This document shows, in pieces, positions 35,203 to 43,733 of a DNA stretch of 64,000 bases; position 1 is the first letter of the stretch, and each line of letters starts with the position of its first letter. The notes under the pieces are model-generated. The model was given only the letters and a program-made list of their open reading frames with translations. It searched no databases and was not told where the DNA came from. A program made the position numbers and the translations under genes. Source of the DNA: Thalassotalea_F euphylliae (GTDB taxonomy: Bacteria; Pseudomonadota; Gammaproteobacteria; Enterobacterales; Alteromonadaceae); the NCBI RefSeq assembly GCF_042682785.1, contig NZ_JBHUIB010000012.1, positions 186,001 to 250,000 of the forward strand. Reading direction: 5' to 3'.

Positions 35203-35763
35203 ATGATAAAAGTTAACCTAAGCGCGGCCTTGTTGGCGGCTGCTGTATTAGTTGGGTGTGTTCAAGTGCCTATTGAGGAGCCTGGAAAAGAAACTCAACT
35301 TGCTATTTCTAGCGTTAAAGACCTTCCAATAGAATACGCCAAGGGCAGTACTTTTCGTATTTCCTCGCGTTACCTAGAAAGCGCTTCTGTTTCTCGAGAA
35401 CAGTTGGCGTCAGTGTACAAGCTTTACGAAAAAAACATCTCGCAGCTATTGCAATCAGCCGGTTACCAGATGTCTTTAAATGACAGCGCAGATTTTGAAG
35501 TGGTCTACGCTGTTGCCCTTGAAAAAGACTTAAGTGACCAGACAATCAACGAAAGATTTGGCGTATCGCCTGGTCTTCAAGTAAGCGACGACTTGGAAAA
35601 GGGCAGCTTTCTTATCTATATTGAAGATAGTGAAAGTAAGCAAAGAGTTTGGCGCGGTGCAGTACAAGGCTTTGTTCAAGAAGACTTTTCTGCGAGTGAG
35701 CGGGTAAAAAGAACAGAGCACGTCGTAAGAACGGTAATGTCTTCATTCTTTAACGCCAATTAA
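35203..35763 (+). CDS. DUF4136-like lipoprotein
   Basis: A 186-residue predicted lipoprotein. The start MIKVNLSAALLAAAVLVGC is fixed by a strong AGGAAGG and gives a lipobox ending LVGC. The mature region has an alpha/beta pattern typical of DUF4136: a helix YKLYEKNISQLLQSAGYQ, then ADFEVVYAVAL, then FLIYIEDSESKQRVWRGAVQG and a final amphipathic helix. The function is unknown; it is envelope located. It precedes three DUF3016 genes on the same strand, so the four may be linked. Confidence 0.75.
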   Translation: MIKVNLSAALLAAAVLVGCVQVPIEEPGKETQLAISSVKDLPIEYAKGSTFRISSRYLESASVSREQLASVYKLYEKNISQLLQSAGYQMSLNDSADFEVVYAVALEKDLSDQTINERFGVSPGLQVSDDLEKGSFLIYIEDSESKQRVWRGAVQGFVQEDFSASERVKRTEHVVRTVMSSFFNAN

Positions 35764-35822
35764 CATTTTTGATCAGTTTTTTAGATAGTTCTATGTTTCA
35801 ATTTATTCAACAAATGAATGCA

Positions 35823-36338
35823 ATGTTAGGCAAGCGCTTATTGTTAAGCTTTTCAGTAGCAGTTGTATTAATGGCTAGCGTATCTGCTTCTGCCGCAACG
35901 GTAGAGCTAGAATGGGTGGAGCCAGATAGCTTTCGTGATATTCACCCAGGTGGCAATAGTCGTGAAAAGTTTAGAGAAGATACGTTCGCAGAGTTAGAGG
36001 CAAACTTTGCTAAATTGGCGACTGAGAGGCTACCAACTGCCCAAATACTGCAAATTACTGTACGTGATTTGGATTTAGCAGGCTATGTTAACGTAGATAG
36101 TAAAACGCGCCGGAAGCGTTTTGTGTCTTCAAAGTACTTCCCGCGTATTAAGTTTAATTACAAGTTGTTAGCAGAGAATGGTGCTGTAATAAAAGCGGGT
36201 GGCGTTATCTTGAAAAAGCCTGATTTTATGGAAACAACATCTGACGAAAATAAAGCGTTAACGCTAGGCTATGAAAAGCAGATGATTGATGAGTGGTTTA
36301 AATACACCTTTGGTCCCCGAGAGGAAGACGAAAGTTAA
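35823..36338 (+). CDS. DUF3016 family exported protein (copy 1)
   Basis: A 171-residue exported protein with signal peptide MLGKRLLLSFSVAVVLMASV. The DUF3016 pattern is ATVELEWVEPDSFRDIHP, REKFREDTFAELE, an LDLAGYVNV strand, FPRIKFNYKL and the terminal EKQMIDEWFKYTF. The start is uncertain: ATG 35823 gives the cleanest signal peptide but lacks a clear Shine-Dalgarno; ATG 35793 is an alternative. It is the first of three tandem paralogues and is followed by a strong terminator, so copies 2 and 3 are probably a separate transcript. The function is unknown. Confidence 0.8.
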   Translation: MLGKRLLLSFSVAVVLMASVSASAATVELEWVEPDSFRDIHPGGNSREKFREDTFAELEANFAKLATERLPTAQILQITVRDLDLAGYVNVDSKTRRKRFVSSKYFPRIKFNYKLLAENGAVIKAGGVILKKPDFMETTSDENKALTLGYEKQMIDEWFKYTFGPREEDES

Positions 36339-36340
36339 TA

Positions 36341-36367
36341 AAAAGCCGCTGAACCAGCGGCTTTTTT
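36341..36367 (+). terminator. Rho-independent terminator after DUF3016 copy 1
   Basis: The stem AAAAGCCGCT/AGCGGCTTTT with loop GAACC, ending in T6. Confidence 0.88.
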
Positions 36368-36407
36368 GTGGGTCTATAGTAATATCATTTAGGCAATAGG
36401 AGTAAAA

Positions 36408-36899
36408 ATGCGTAAACAACTAACTATCGCTTTTGTGGTTGCTGCTTTTTTATCACCGATTAGTTATGCCAGTATTGTTGATATCAGTTGGTCTAATGCC
36501 GATAAATACCGAGATCTGAAGTCAGTAACTGAAACCAAAGCTAAAATTCAAAAACGTTTTTTCAAAGAAATACACGCCCATTTGAACGAGCTTGGCACCT
36601 CGTTGCCACACAAGTTCACGTTATCGATAGATGTGACACAAGTCGATTTAGCAGGTCGCATTGATATGGTTAATGGTCAGCAAATTCGGATTGTTCGTGA
36701 TATGTACTACCCGAACATGATTTTGACCTATCGGTTAAAAGATGCAGAAGGTAAAGTAATTCAGTCACAGGAAAGTAAGCTGAAGGGTCGTAACTTTTTG
36801 CGACAAGCAAATCGTCTTGATGATGATGCCTTTAAGCATGAAAAGTATATGATAACTGACTGGTTTGAGAAAGAATTCGCAACCGTCATCAACAAATAA
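36408..36899 (+). CDS. DUF3016 family exported protein (copy 2)
   Basis: A 163-residue exported protein, start preceded by AGGAG. The signal peptide ends near SYASIVDISW. It shares with its neighbours the DISWSNADKYRDL start, the VDLAGRIDM strand, the RIVRDMYYPNMILTYRL core and the terminal KYMITDWFEKEF. It is 19 bp upstream of copy 3. The function is unknown; sequence divergence between copies is large enough for distinct roles. Confidence 0.8.
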   Translation: MRKQLTIAFVVAAFLSPISYASIVDISWSNADKYRDLKSVTETKAKIQKRFFKEIHAHLNELGTSLPHKFTLSIDVTQVDLAGRIDMVNGQQIRIVRDMYYPNMILTYRLKDAEGKVIQSQESKLKGRNFLRQANRLDDDAFKHEKYMITDWFEKEFATVINK

Positions 36900-36918
36900 A
36901 TGGTTAAGGAGCAGTGAA

Positions 36919-37422
36919 ATGAAATTGAAATTAGCCGCAATAGTATTAGCACTATCACCATTATTTACCGTGGCTTCAGCGCAAGCCGCAGAAGCGTCAG
37001 TAGAATGGATTAATCCTGATGAGTATCGTGACGTTCGCCCGGCTAATGAATCACGTAAGCGCTTCCAAGAGCGTACATTTAAGGAATTTGAAGAATTCTT
37101 TGTTGAGCTTGCAGCTAAGTTACCAGAAGGCCAAAAATTACATGTAAAAGTGACCAATGTTGATTTGGCTGGTAACGTAGAGTTTGGCCGAACGCAGCAA
37201 ATCCGCATCGTACGACAAATTCATTTTCCACGCTTCGAGTTCGAGTATTCACTGCTCGACGCTGATAAAGAGGTGGTTACCGCAGGTCAAGAGGACTTGA
37301 AAGATATGAATTTTTTACATCACGTCAATACTAAGGTGAATTCTGAATCACTTAAGTATGAGAAGTACATGATTGAAAAGTGGTTCAACCAAACCTTTGA
37401 AACGCTTATTGCTAAATCTTAA
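36919..37422 (+). CDS. DUF3016 family exported protein (copy 3)
   Basis: A 167-residue exported protein with AGGAG before ATG 36919 and a signal peptide ending ASAQAAEAS. The domain reads VEWINPDEYRDVRP, RKRFQERTFKEFEEFFVELA, VTNVDLAGNVEFG, QIRIVRQIHFPRFEFEY and KYMIEKWFNQTFE. It is closest in style to copy 1 at the N-terminal motif (EWxxPDxxRDxxP). It is followed by a strong bidirectional terminator. Confidence 0.82.
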   Translation: MKLKLAAIVLALSPLFTVASAQAAEASVEWINPDEYRDVRPANESRKRFQERTFKEFEEFFVELAAKLPEGQKLHVKVTNVDLAGNVEFGRTQQIRIVRQIHFPRFEFEYSLLDADKEVVTAGQEDLKDMNFLHHVNTKVNSESLKYEKYMIEKWFNQTFETLIAKS

Positions 37423-37448
37423 TAAATTCTAGGCTGAATTCGCTAAAT

Positions 37449-37480
37449 AAAAAAAGCAGCACTCAGGTGCTGCTTTTTTT
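37449..37480. terminator. Bidirectional terminator between DUF3016 copy 3 and the minus-strand gene
   Basis: The stem AAGCAGCAC/GTGCTGCTT with loop TCAG is flanked by A and T runs on both sides. It serves the convergent genes; its T-run touches the stop codon of the minus-strand gene. Confidence 0.88.
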
Positions 37481-37784
37481 ATTCGGTATAAGCGTTTTCA
37501 AAATTGTTGAGTACGAGTAACAGTTGCTCAATTTTTTTAACCAAAGCCAGTAGTTGCTCTTTATCTTGGCTTTTCTGCCACTGTAATAAATCGTCTGCGA
37601 CTTCTTCTACATACGGCTGAAACGTGTTCGCCGTACTTTTAAAACCAGCATCCTCTTTAAAAATAGCGGCAAAGCCCGCTTTCTTATTTTCTCGTAAGTC
37701 GGCTAATGTGGCATCTGCACTTAGCGACTTTTTTAGGATGATAGAAATATTGTTAATCAGTTCTTGGTTTACTGCTTCAGACAT
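37479..37784 (-). CDS. Hypothetical helical protein beside epmB
   Basis: A 101-residue cytosolic, largely helical protein (MSEAVNQELINNISIILKKS) without signal peptide, Cys or recognised motif; the Leu-rich C-terminus (LLALVKKIEQLLLVLNNFE) may form an amphipathic helix. It lies 31 bp downstream of epmB on the same strand. I do not recognise the family. Coding is supported by proper start, length and lack of overlap. Confidence 0.6.
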   Translation of the reverse strand: MSEAVNQELINNISIILKKSLSADATLADLRENKKAGFAAIFKEDAGFKSTANTFQPYVEEVADDLLQWQKSQDKEQLLALVKKIEQLLLVLNNFENAYTE

Positions 37785-37815
37785 AAGAATCTACAAATCA
37801 TTTTCAATGGCGACA

Positions 37816-38832
37816 TTATCGCAAATTAATAGGGGTTTTGTTAGGTTCTCCAGCAATCTCTCTGACTAACTTTGGCATTAAAAAGCCCGGAAGTATTGCC
37901 ATCAGCTCGTTAACGATGCTGACCGCCTCTTGCTCTGAAATATCAAAATGAGAAGCTCCTTGCACTTTGTCTAGCAAATGCAAGTAATATGGCTGGATGC
38001 CGCTATCAAATGCTTTTTCGCAAAGTGTTGCTAAGGTATTGGCATTGTCATTGACGCCTTTTAGCAAAACGCTTTGGTTGAACAGGGGAATACCCGCTTG
38101 TTTCAAACGCTTGGCAGCTGACTCAACAGCATCGTCAATCTCGTTGGCATGATTAATATGTAGGACCATGGTAGCTTTCAGTCTGCTAGTGGCTAACATA
38201 TCCACGAGAGAGTTAGTTACTCTGCTGGGAATTACAACTGGAAGTCGCGTATGAATTCGCAAGCGACTTACATGAGCTATTGCTTCTACTTTTTCAATTA
38301 GCCACTGTAGATGGTTATCATTGGCCATTAAAGGATCGCCACCGCTAAAAATAACTTCATGAATCTCTTTGTGCGTTGCTATGTAGTCTAACGCCGCTTG
38401 CCAGCGAAACTTATTAGGGCTGTTATCTTGGTATGGAAAGTGGCGACGAAAACAGTAACGACAGTTTACGGCGCATCCTGCTTTCACAATCATCAAAACG
38501 CGGTGTTTGTATTTGTGTAACAATCCTTCTGCGACCGTGTCATGTTCTTCAAGCGGGTCGTCGCTATAACCTTCAAGCAAGTTGTATTCGCTATCTAGTG
38601 GCATAACTTGTCTTAACAAAGGATCATTAATATCGCCAAACTTGATTCTATTTATGTAGGGAACGGGCACTCGGACAGGAAACAGCTTACGTGCAGCAAA
38701 ATGCTGTTGGTAGTCATTTGGCTCAATACCAATGCGAGACAGCAGCACTGCAGGATCGGTAACCACATTCGACAACTCTTTTTGCCAAGAGGTGTGCAAA
38801 TTAGGTTCAATTTGAGTTATTATCTGCGGCAT
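37816..38832 (-). CDS. epmB: EF-P beta-lysylation protein EpmB (lysine 2,3-aminomutase-like)
   Basis: A 338-residue radical-SAM, PLP-dependent aminomutase that converts L-alpha-lysine to (R)-beta-lysine for EF-P modification. The cluster motif is CAVNCRYCFRRHFPY (about 118-132). VIFSGGDPL and the C-terminal HYLHLLDKV-type PLP/substrate region are present. Length matches EpmB rather than the longer KamA. It is divergent from efp, its end target, by 37 bp, a common arrangement. Confidence 0.94.
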   Translation of the reverse strand: MPQIITQIEPNLHTSWQKELSNVVTDPAVLLSRIGIEPNDYQQHFAARKLFPVRVPVPYINRIKFGDINDPLLRQVMPLDSEYNLLEGYSDDPLEEHDTVAEGLLHKYKHRVLMIVKAGCAVNCRYCFRRHFPYQDNSPNKFRWQAALDYIATHKEIHEVIFSGGDPLMANDNHLQWLIEKVEAIAHVSRLRIHTRLPVVIPSRVTNSLVDMLATSRLKATMVLHINHANEIDDAVESAAKRLKQAGIPLFNQSVLLKGVNDNANTLATLCEKAFDSGIQPYYLHLLDKVQGASHFDISEQEAVSIVNELMAILPGFLMPKLVREIAGEPNKTPINLR

Positions 38833-38869
38833 TTGTTAAATCACTCTCTCGAAAGTTAAGCGAGTATGT

Positions 38870-39439
38870 ATGGCTTCTTTTAGCACTAACCAATTCAAAG
38901 CCGGTTTGAAATTAATGATCGACGGCGAACCTTGTAACATCCTAGAAAACGAAATCGTTAAGCCAGGTAAGGGCCAAGCGTTTAACCGCGTTAAAATCCG
39001 TAAACTTATCTCTGGTAAAGTTTTAGAGAAAACCTTCAAATCAGGTGAGTCTGTAGAAGGCGCTGATGTTATGGATTCTGAACTAGGCTACTTATATGCC
39101 GACGGTGAATTCTGGCATTTTATGAATAATGAAACTTTTGAGCAAGTTGCTGCCGACGAAAAGGCGATTGGCGACAATGCAAAATGGTTAGTAGAAGGTG
39201 ATGTTTGTACAATCACATTCTGGAATGGTAACCCTATTTCAGTAGCGCCGCCTAACTTTGTTGAACTTGAAGTTACTGAGACTGACCCTGGTCTTAAAGG
39301 TGATACAGCGGGCACAGGTGGTAAGCCAGCTACGCTTAGCACAGGCGCGGTAGTTCGCGTTCCTCTTTTCGTTCAAATTGGCGAAGTTGTTAAATGTGAT
39401 ACGCGTAGCGGAGAATATGTATCTCGCGCAGGTAAATAA
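38870..39439 (+). CDS. efp: Elongation factor P
   Basis: A 189-residue three-domain factor that relieves ribosome stalling at polyproline stretches. The modified lysine is Lys34 in EIVKPGKGQAFNRVKI, in the sequence context of EpmA/EpmB-type beta-lysylation. It is full length, ending RSGEYVSRAGK. The divergent neighbour epmB supports this modification route; epmA is not in the window. Confidence 0.97.
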   Translation: MASFSTNQFKAGLKLMIDGEPCNILENEIVKPGKGQAFNRVKIRKLISGKVLEKTFKSGESVEGADVMDSELGYLYADGEFWHFMNNETFEQVAADEKAIGDNAKWLVEGDVCTITFWNGNPISVAPPNFVELEVTETDPGLKGDTAGTGGKPATLSTGAVVRVPLFVQIGEVVKCDTRSGEYVSRAGK

Positions 39440-39795
39440 TTCATATTGAATTATCAATGAAAAGCTCGCTTCGGCGGGCTTTTTTGTTTTTTGTTATCTC
39501 AAAATCCACAAAATAAACGACAGTTGCAAGAATTTTTCAGCTTACATCTGTTACGTTTAAAACACGATTATCCATAAGTTTTCAACAAGCAGTAGCTGAT
39601 ATTATTGGCTCTCCACATAGTTAGAGTAACTACTTAATACAGTGCAATTTTCGTGTCTGAAAATTGTGAATTCTCGTCGTTTTTGTACTGTTCGATAGAC
39701 CACTATTGCATCTATATATGCTCATGACACAGGTTGGAGGTTAGACCTCTTTCACGTGTTGCAACAAGTCAAATATAACTACAACAGGAACTACT
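39440..39795 (+). other. Intergenic region between efp and the lipase-like gene
   Basis: About 355 bp. Apart from the efp terminator I see no gene and no clear promoter; the stretch is A+T-rich. CAGGAA lies before the downstream start. Confidence 0.4.
39460..39486 (+). terminator. Rho-independent terminator after efp
   Basis: The stem AAAGCTCGC/GCGGGCTTT (one G-U) with a TTCG tetraloop and T6. Confidence 0.9.
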
Positions 39796-40653
39796 ATGAA
39801 TAAAAAAATAGCAAGCATAGTATTCAGCTTTTTGACCTTGTGCAGTGTCGCATCCGCAAACCAGGGGGTAGCTTTCGTACACGGTACAGGCAGTCAAACT
39901 GATGCTTTCAATGACTATTGGACGGGAGAATTTGTTAACTCTGTAAGACAAGGTCTTCCAAACAGTAATAACTACACAGTCATCAACTGTGACTTTGACC
40001 AGTTTATGTGGGTTGAAGCCGCAGCAGGCTGTTTGGCTAGTCAACTAAATAGTTTTATTAGCAGCAAGAATATTAGCGAGTTAACGTTAATTACACATTC
40101 TAATGGCGGCAATGTGGTGAGATGGATTTTGTCTAATCCAACATATGACAGCCGTTACCCACAAATCGTCTCAACAACTAATAAAGTGATAGCGCTTGCG
40201 CCTTCAAGTGGTGGCACGCCTTTGGCCGATGCTGTGACACAAGGCAATGTATTTGAGACATCACTCGGTTGGATTCTAGGTTTTGATTCTGACGCAGTAA
40301 AACAGCAGCAAGTGGCTTGGATGGCTTACTACAACGATACGTGGTTGTACGGTACAAGTGGACGACCAAGTCTTCCATCTACGTTTAAATCAGTGATTGG
40401 CTCTGATGTCGACTCTGCAATTTGGGACGGTGATAGCTACTGTGGCGGTTACTTCAACCAAGTGGCATTAGAGACAACACAAAATTGGTTAAACTCTTGC
40501 TCAGATGGCTTTTTGGAATGCAGTTCTCAAAGTGCGGCTGGCACGGTGTGGTTTACTGACAAGCAAAGAACAAAAGGCAAGGAACCATTAAGTCATCAAC
40601 AATCTCGTCGTAAGTGTTTTAATCTCGACACTATTTTAAGAAACGACATTTAA
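39796..40653 (+). CDS. Secreted lipase-like alpha/beta hydrolase
   Basis: A 285-residue exported protein (signal MNKKIASIVFSFLTLCSVASA). The mature part begins QGVAFVHGTGSQTDAF, an oxyanion HG motif, with the nucleophile elbow THSNGGNVV (Ser in HSNGG) and APSSGGTPLAD downstream. Several Cys pairs suggest disulfides in an extracellular enzyme. It is followed 10 bp later by a DUF4785 protein gene. Substrate is unknown: lipase, esterase or PHA-type hydrolase are possible. Confidence 0.78.
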   Translation: MNKKIASIVFSFLTLCSVASANQGVAFVHGTGSQTDAFNDYWTGEFVNSVRQGLPNSNNYTVINCDFDQFMWVEAAAGCLASQLNSFISSKNISELTLITHSNGGNVVRWILSNPTYDSRYPQIVSTTNKVIALAPSSGGTPLADAVTQGNVFETSLGWILGFDSDAVKQQQVAWMAYYNDTWLYGTSGRPSLPSTFKSVIGSDVDSAIWDGDSYCGGYFNQVALETTQNWLNSCSDGFLECSSQSAAGTVWFTDKQRTKGKEPLSHQQSRRKCFNLDTILRNDI

Positions 40654-40663
40654 GGAGTGCGCT

Positions 40664-41851
40664 ATGAATATTATTAAAAAAACGAGCTACACCTTAACTG
40701 CGATAGCCAGCCTAGTTGCTAGCCAGGTATCCGCTGACACATCGAAACTAGCGGGTTATGACTTGGTATCCATTGATGCGCCTGCAAGACAGATAGAGCA
40801 AGCGCCGGTGCATTTTAGTCAGTTATTAACATCACAATCGGCAATAGATTTTATCAGCAAACCATACAAAGCAGAGAGTAATGAATATTGGATGGAAGTG
40901 TCTGGTAAGCAATTGCAAATTGGTATTCCTGTGCACACAACATCAGCAGGCTCACTTATTCGCATTAGTGGTAAACATGTTAAAGGTGGACTTGCTCCCG
41001 CGAGTATCGCGATAGCGCCAGAGGCGATTGAGTTAAGTAAAGGTAAAGAGAAGCTCGCGTCGCCGTTTACCCAATTGGTCACTCAAGAGCAGTTTGCGAC
41101 GGCGAATATCTTTCCTAACAGCAGCGCAGTCCAGCTAAATAAAGACATTGGTAATGGTACTTTTCAGCTGAAAGTGGCGCAGCCGCTTAACGCTAGTGAT
41201 AAATACATCATCAATATTAAAGAAAAAGCATCCTCACACTTATTGAAAGCATCAATCCCAAAACAAGGGTATTTAGCCAATGAGAGTGTTTATTTTGACA
41301 TGTCGATGGATAGTGCTGGCGAAGCTTTAGCGTCTCATCGCCAACAAGTCATGCTGAAAACACCACAAGGCAATATGCTTCCTGCTGATGTTGCCAAAGT
41401 TGATGGACGATACAAACTTACGCTACCTACGCTAGAAGCAAACCAAACGGCAGGCGCGTTATTTGAGCTGCATTTAGCATCTCAGGCCAATGACAACGGG
41501 TTAGTGGTGAAACGAAATGCGAAACTAGCGTTTGCAGTGACACAACCAACCGCGAGAATGACTGGCGACGTCAATATTAGTGGTCTGTCTGCAATGGTTA
41601 GTGTCGACATTGCAAGCGAAGGAAGATATGAAGTTAGCGGTGTTGTATCAGGTCAAGATAGCCAAGGGCAGTATAAACATGTGATGTTGAGTCGTTCGGC
41701 TTATTATCTGCAACCGGGTGAGCAAACTGTCGAGCTTAAATTTGATCGCAACTTATTGGCGAAAGCAGGTGTTTTACCGCCATACAAAGTGAATAAAATG
41801 CGATTAGTCGATCAAAGTCGACTAGGTGTTCTGCAGCAAAATTTATTTTAA
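40664..41851 (+). CDS. DUF4785 domain-containing exported protein
   Basis: A 395-residue exported protein with signal peptide TAIASLVASQVSA and AAGGAG before ATG. It is beta-rich throughout, consistent with two or three Ig-like modules: about 90-190, 195-285 and 290-385. The pattern resembles the DUF4785 family, often encoded with secreted hydrolases in Alteromonadales and Legionella-type bacteria. There are no catalytic motifs. Tight coupling with the lipase-like gene (10 bp) suggests a partner or folding/anchoring role (inference). Confidence 0.7.
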   Translation: MNIIKKTSYTLTAIASLVASQVSADTSKLAGYDLVSIDAPARQIEQAPVHFSQLLTSQSAIDFISKPYKAESNEYWMEVSGKQLQIGIPVHTTSAGSLIRISGKHVKGGLAPASIAIAPEAIELSKGKEKLASPFTQLVTQEQFATANIFPNSSAVQLNKDIGNGTFQLKVAQPLNASDKYIINIKEKASSHLLKASIPKQGYLANESVYFDMSMDSAGEALASHRQQVMLKTPQGNMLPADVAKVDGRYKLTLPTLEANQTAGALFELHLASQANDNGLVVKRNAKLAFAVTQPTARMTGDVNISGLSAMVSVDIASEGRYEVSGVVSGQDSQGQYKHVMLSRSAYYLQPGEQTVELKFDRNLLAKAGVLPPYKVNKMRLVDQSRLGVLQQNLF

Positions 41852-41873
41852 TTACTCGAAGTACTCATGGATT

Positions 41874-41900
41874 AAAAGCTCGCGTTAGCGGGCTTTTTTA
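41874..41900 (+). terminator. Rho-independent terminator after the DUF4785 gene
   Basis: The stem AAAGCTCGC/GCGGGCTTT (loop GTTA) with T6. Confidence 0.88.
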
Positions 41901-41988
41901 TTGGATATACGGTCTATTGGCGAAGTGAGGGTGCAAAAAGGATGACGGTTGGGAGGTGCCACCCCTTTCGCGAAATAAATAGGAAAAG

Positions 41989-42579
41989 CTACACGTGTTT
42001 ACCGCCTGTCCAGCCTCCTGAAGAGAGTACTTCTTCTCCCATCGCTTTAGGGCTGTCCTCTAAATCGGTTGCCATTGAGTCATTCCAACGGTTCAGAAAT
42101 CCATACAGACAAACAGCGCCAAGAATTTCAACGATTTGGTTTTCGCTCCAATACTTCTTCATCTCTTCCATAATTTCGGCTGTCACCCCATTAGGTACAG
42201 AGCCTGCGGCCAATGCGTAGTCAAGGGCAACGCGTTCAGCATCAGTATATAGGTCGCTTGTTTTATATTCCCATATTGCTTGCACTTTCTCATGGCTAAC
42301 ACCGTGAATCTCTGCGGCAATAAGTGAATGCGCTTCACAGTACTGACAACCCGCAGCTCGGCTGCAAAAGTGTGCGATTAATCGTTTAAAGCCTAAATCG
42401 ACTTCACTGTCGCTGCTCATTACGGCTTTGGTTAATACACCAAAACCTTTAACAAACTCAGGTTTGCGCTGCATGGTTAATAAACTATTGGGCACAAAAC
42501 CAAGTATTTGTTCGAAAATTGCAAAGTCTTCCGCGAGTTCTGGTGTGGTATCTGTTGGTAATGGAGATAAATGAGCCAT
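41989..42579 (-). CDS. AhpD-like carboxymuconolactone decarboxylase family protein
   Basis: A 196-residue helical protein. The CxxC redox motif and proton relay of the AhpD superfamily are visible as RAAGCQYCEAHSLIAAEI (Cys-X2-Cys with Glu and His). The size fits peroxidase-related alkylhydroperoxidase members rather than 4-carboxymuconolactone decarboxylases. It probably acts in thiol-dependent peroxide reduction; partner unknown. AAGGAA precedes the ATG. It is convergent with the DUF4785 gene and divergent from the ABC genes. Confidence 0.85.
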   Translation of the reverse strand: MAHLSPLPTDTTPELAEDFAIFEQILGFVPNSLLTMQRKPEFVKGFGVLTKAVMSSDSEVDLGFKRLIAHFCSRAAGCQYCEAHSLIAAEIHGVSHEKVQAIWEYKTSDLYTDAERVALDYALAAGSVPNGVTAEIMEEMKKYWSENQIVEILGAVCLYGFLNRWNDSMATDLEDSPKAMGEEVLSSGGWTGGKHV

Positions 42580-42779
42580 ATGTATTCCTTGTTGTTGTTT
42601 GAAATTTATACTAGGTAGTGAATGGAAATACGTAAAGGGCTCAAGTTTTCATGTTTTATTCCCTTTTGACTCAAGTGTAAATTTTTCTTGCTAATCAATG
42701 TAAAGTCATCGATTTCTTCACTTGAAAAGTGACAGTTTGGCACCATATTTAAACTTCAACTTCATACAAGGTTCTCTGC

Positions 42780-43733
42780 ATGACCGTAGCGCTAGAAATC
42801 AAAGGTTTAGAGAAAGTCTACAAAGGCGGCTTTCAAGCATTAAAAGGTATTGATCTTTCCGTTCAACAAGGCGATTTTTTTGCTCTACTTGGCCCTAATG
42901 GCGCGGGTAAATCGACCACCATTGGTGTCATTACCTCATTAGTCAACAAAACGGCAGGGCAGGTAAGCGTCTTTGGTCATGATATTGATAAAGAATTAGA
43001 AGCCGCAAAAAGCCACATTGGCTTAGTGCCACAAGAATTCAACTTCAACCAGTTTGAGTCTCTGATTCGTATATTGGTGAATCAAGCGGGCTATTACGGT
43101 GTTGATCGTAACCTAGCGCATCAACGTGCTGAAAAATACTTAAAGCAGCTAGATTTATGGGAAAAACGCGACAATGCAGCGCGTATGTTGTCTGGCGGTA
43201 TGAAGCGCCGTTTGATGATTGCTCGTGCGTTAATGCATGAACCGAAGGTGTTAATTCTTGATGAGCCCACAGCCGGTGTTGATATTGAGCTTAGGCGTTC
43301 TATGTGGGACTTTTTGCGCAAGTTAAATCAAGAACAAGGTATTACCATCATCTTGACGACGCATTACCTCGAAGAAGCTGAAATGTTGTGTCGCAATATT
43401 GCCATCATTGATGCTGGTGAAATTGTCGAAAACACCAGCATGAAACAGTTGCTCAGCCAACTAGATATTGAAACCTTTATCTTAGACTTGCCTACAAATA
43501 GCGTAAAACCTAGCTTGGAAGGGTTTGAGTATCGACTACTTGATGATCATACTTTAGAAGTTGATGTACAAAAAACACAATGTTTAAACGGTGTGTTTGC
43601 GCAACTATCAGAGCAAGGCGTACAGGTGTTGAGTATGCGAAATAAAAGTAATCGTCTAGAAGAGTTATTTGTCCGTCTCGTTGCTAAGAAAGATGAAGCA
43701 GAGCAAGAACAAAAAGCAGGGGGCACGCACTAA
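42780..43733 (+). CDS. ABC transporter ATP-binding protein (YadG-like)
   Basis: A 317-residue ABC ATPase of the drug/polysaccharide exporter (DrrA/NodI) type. Walker A is GPNGAGKST, the signature LSGGMKRR, Walker B LILDEPTAGVD, and the switch His follows in TTHYLEEAE. A C-terminal extension of about 80 residues is typical for YadG/NatA relatives. It overlaps the permease gene by one base (TAATG), so the pair forms one exporter. The substrate is unknown. Confidence 0.92.
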   Translation: MTVALEIKGLEKVYKGGFQALKGIDLSVQQGDFFALLGPNGAGKSTTIGVITSLVNKTAGQVSVFGHDIDKELEAAKSHIGLVPQEFNFNQFESLIRILVNQAGYYGVDRNLAHQRAEKYLKQLDLWEKRDNAARMLSGGMKRRLMIARALMHEPKVLILDEPTAGVDIELRRSMWDFLRKLNQEQGITIILTTHYLEEAEMLCRNIAIIDAGEIVENTSMKQLLSQLDIETFILDLPTNSVKPSLEGFEYRLLDDHTLEVDVQKTQCLNGVFAQLSEQGVQVLSMRNKSNRLEELFVRLVAKKDEAEQEQKAGGTH

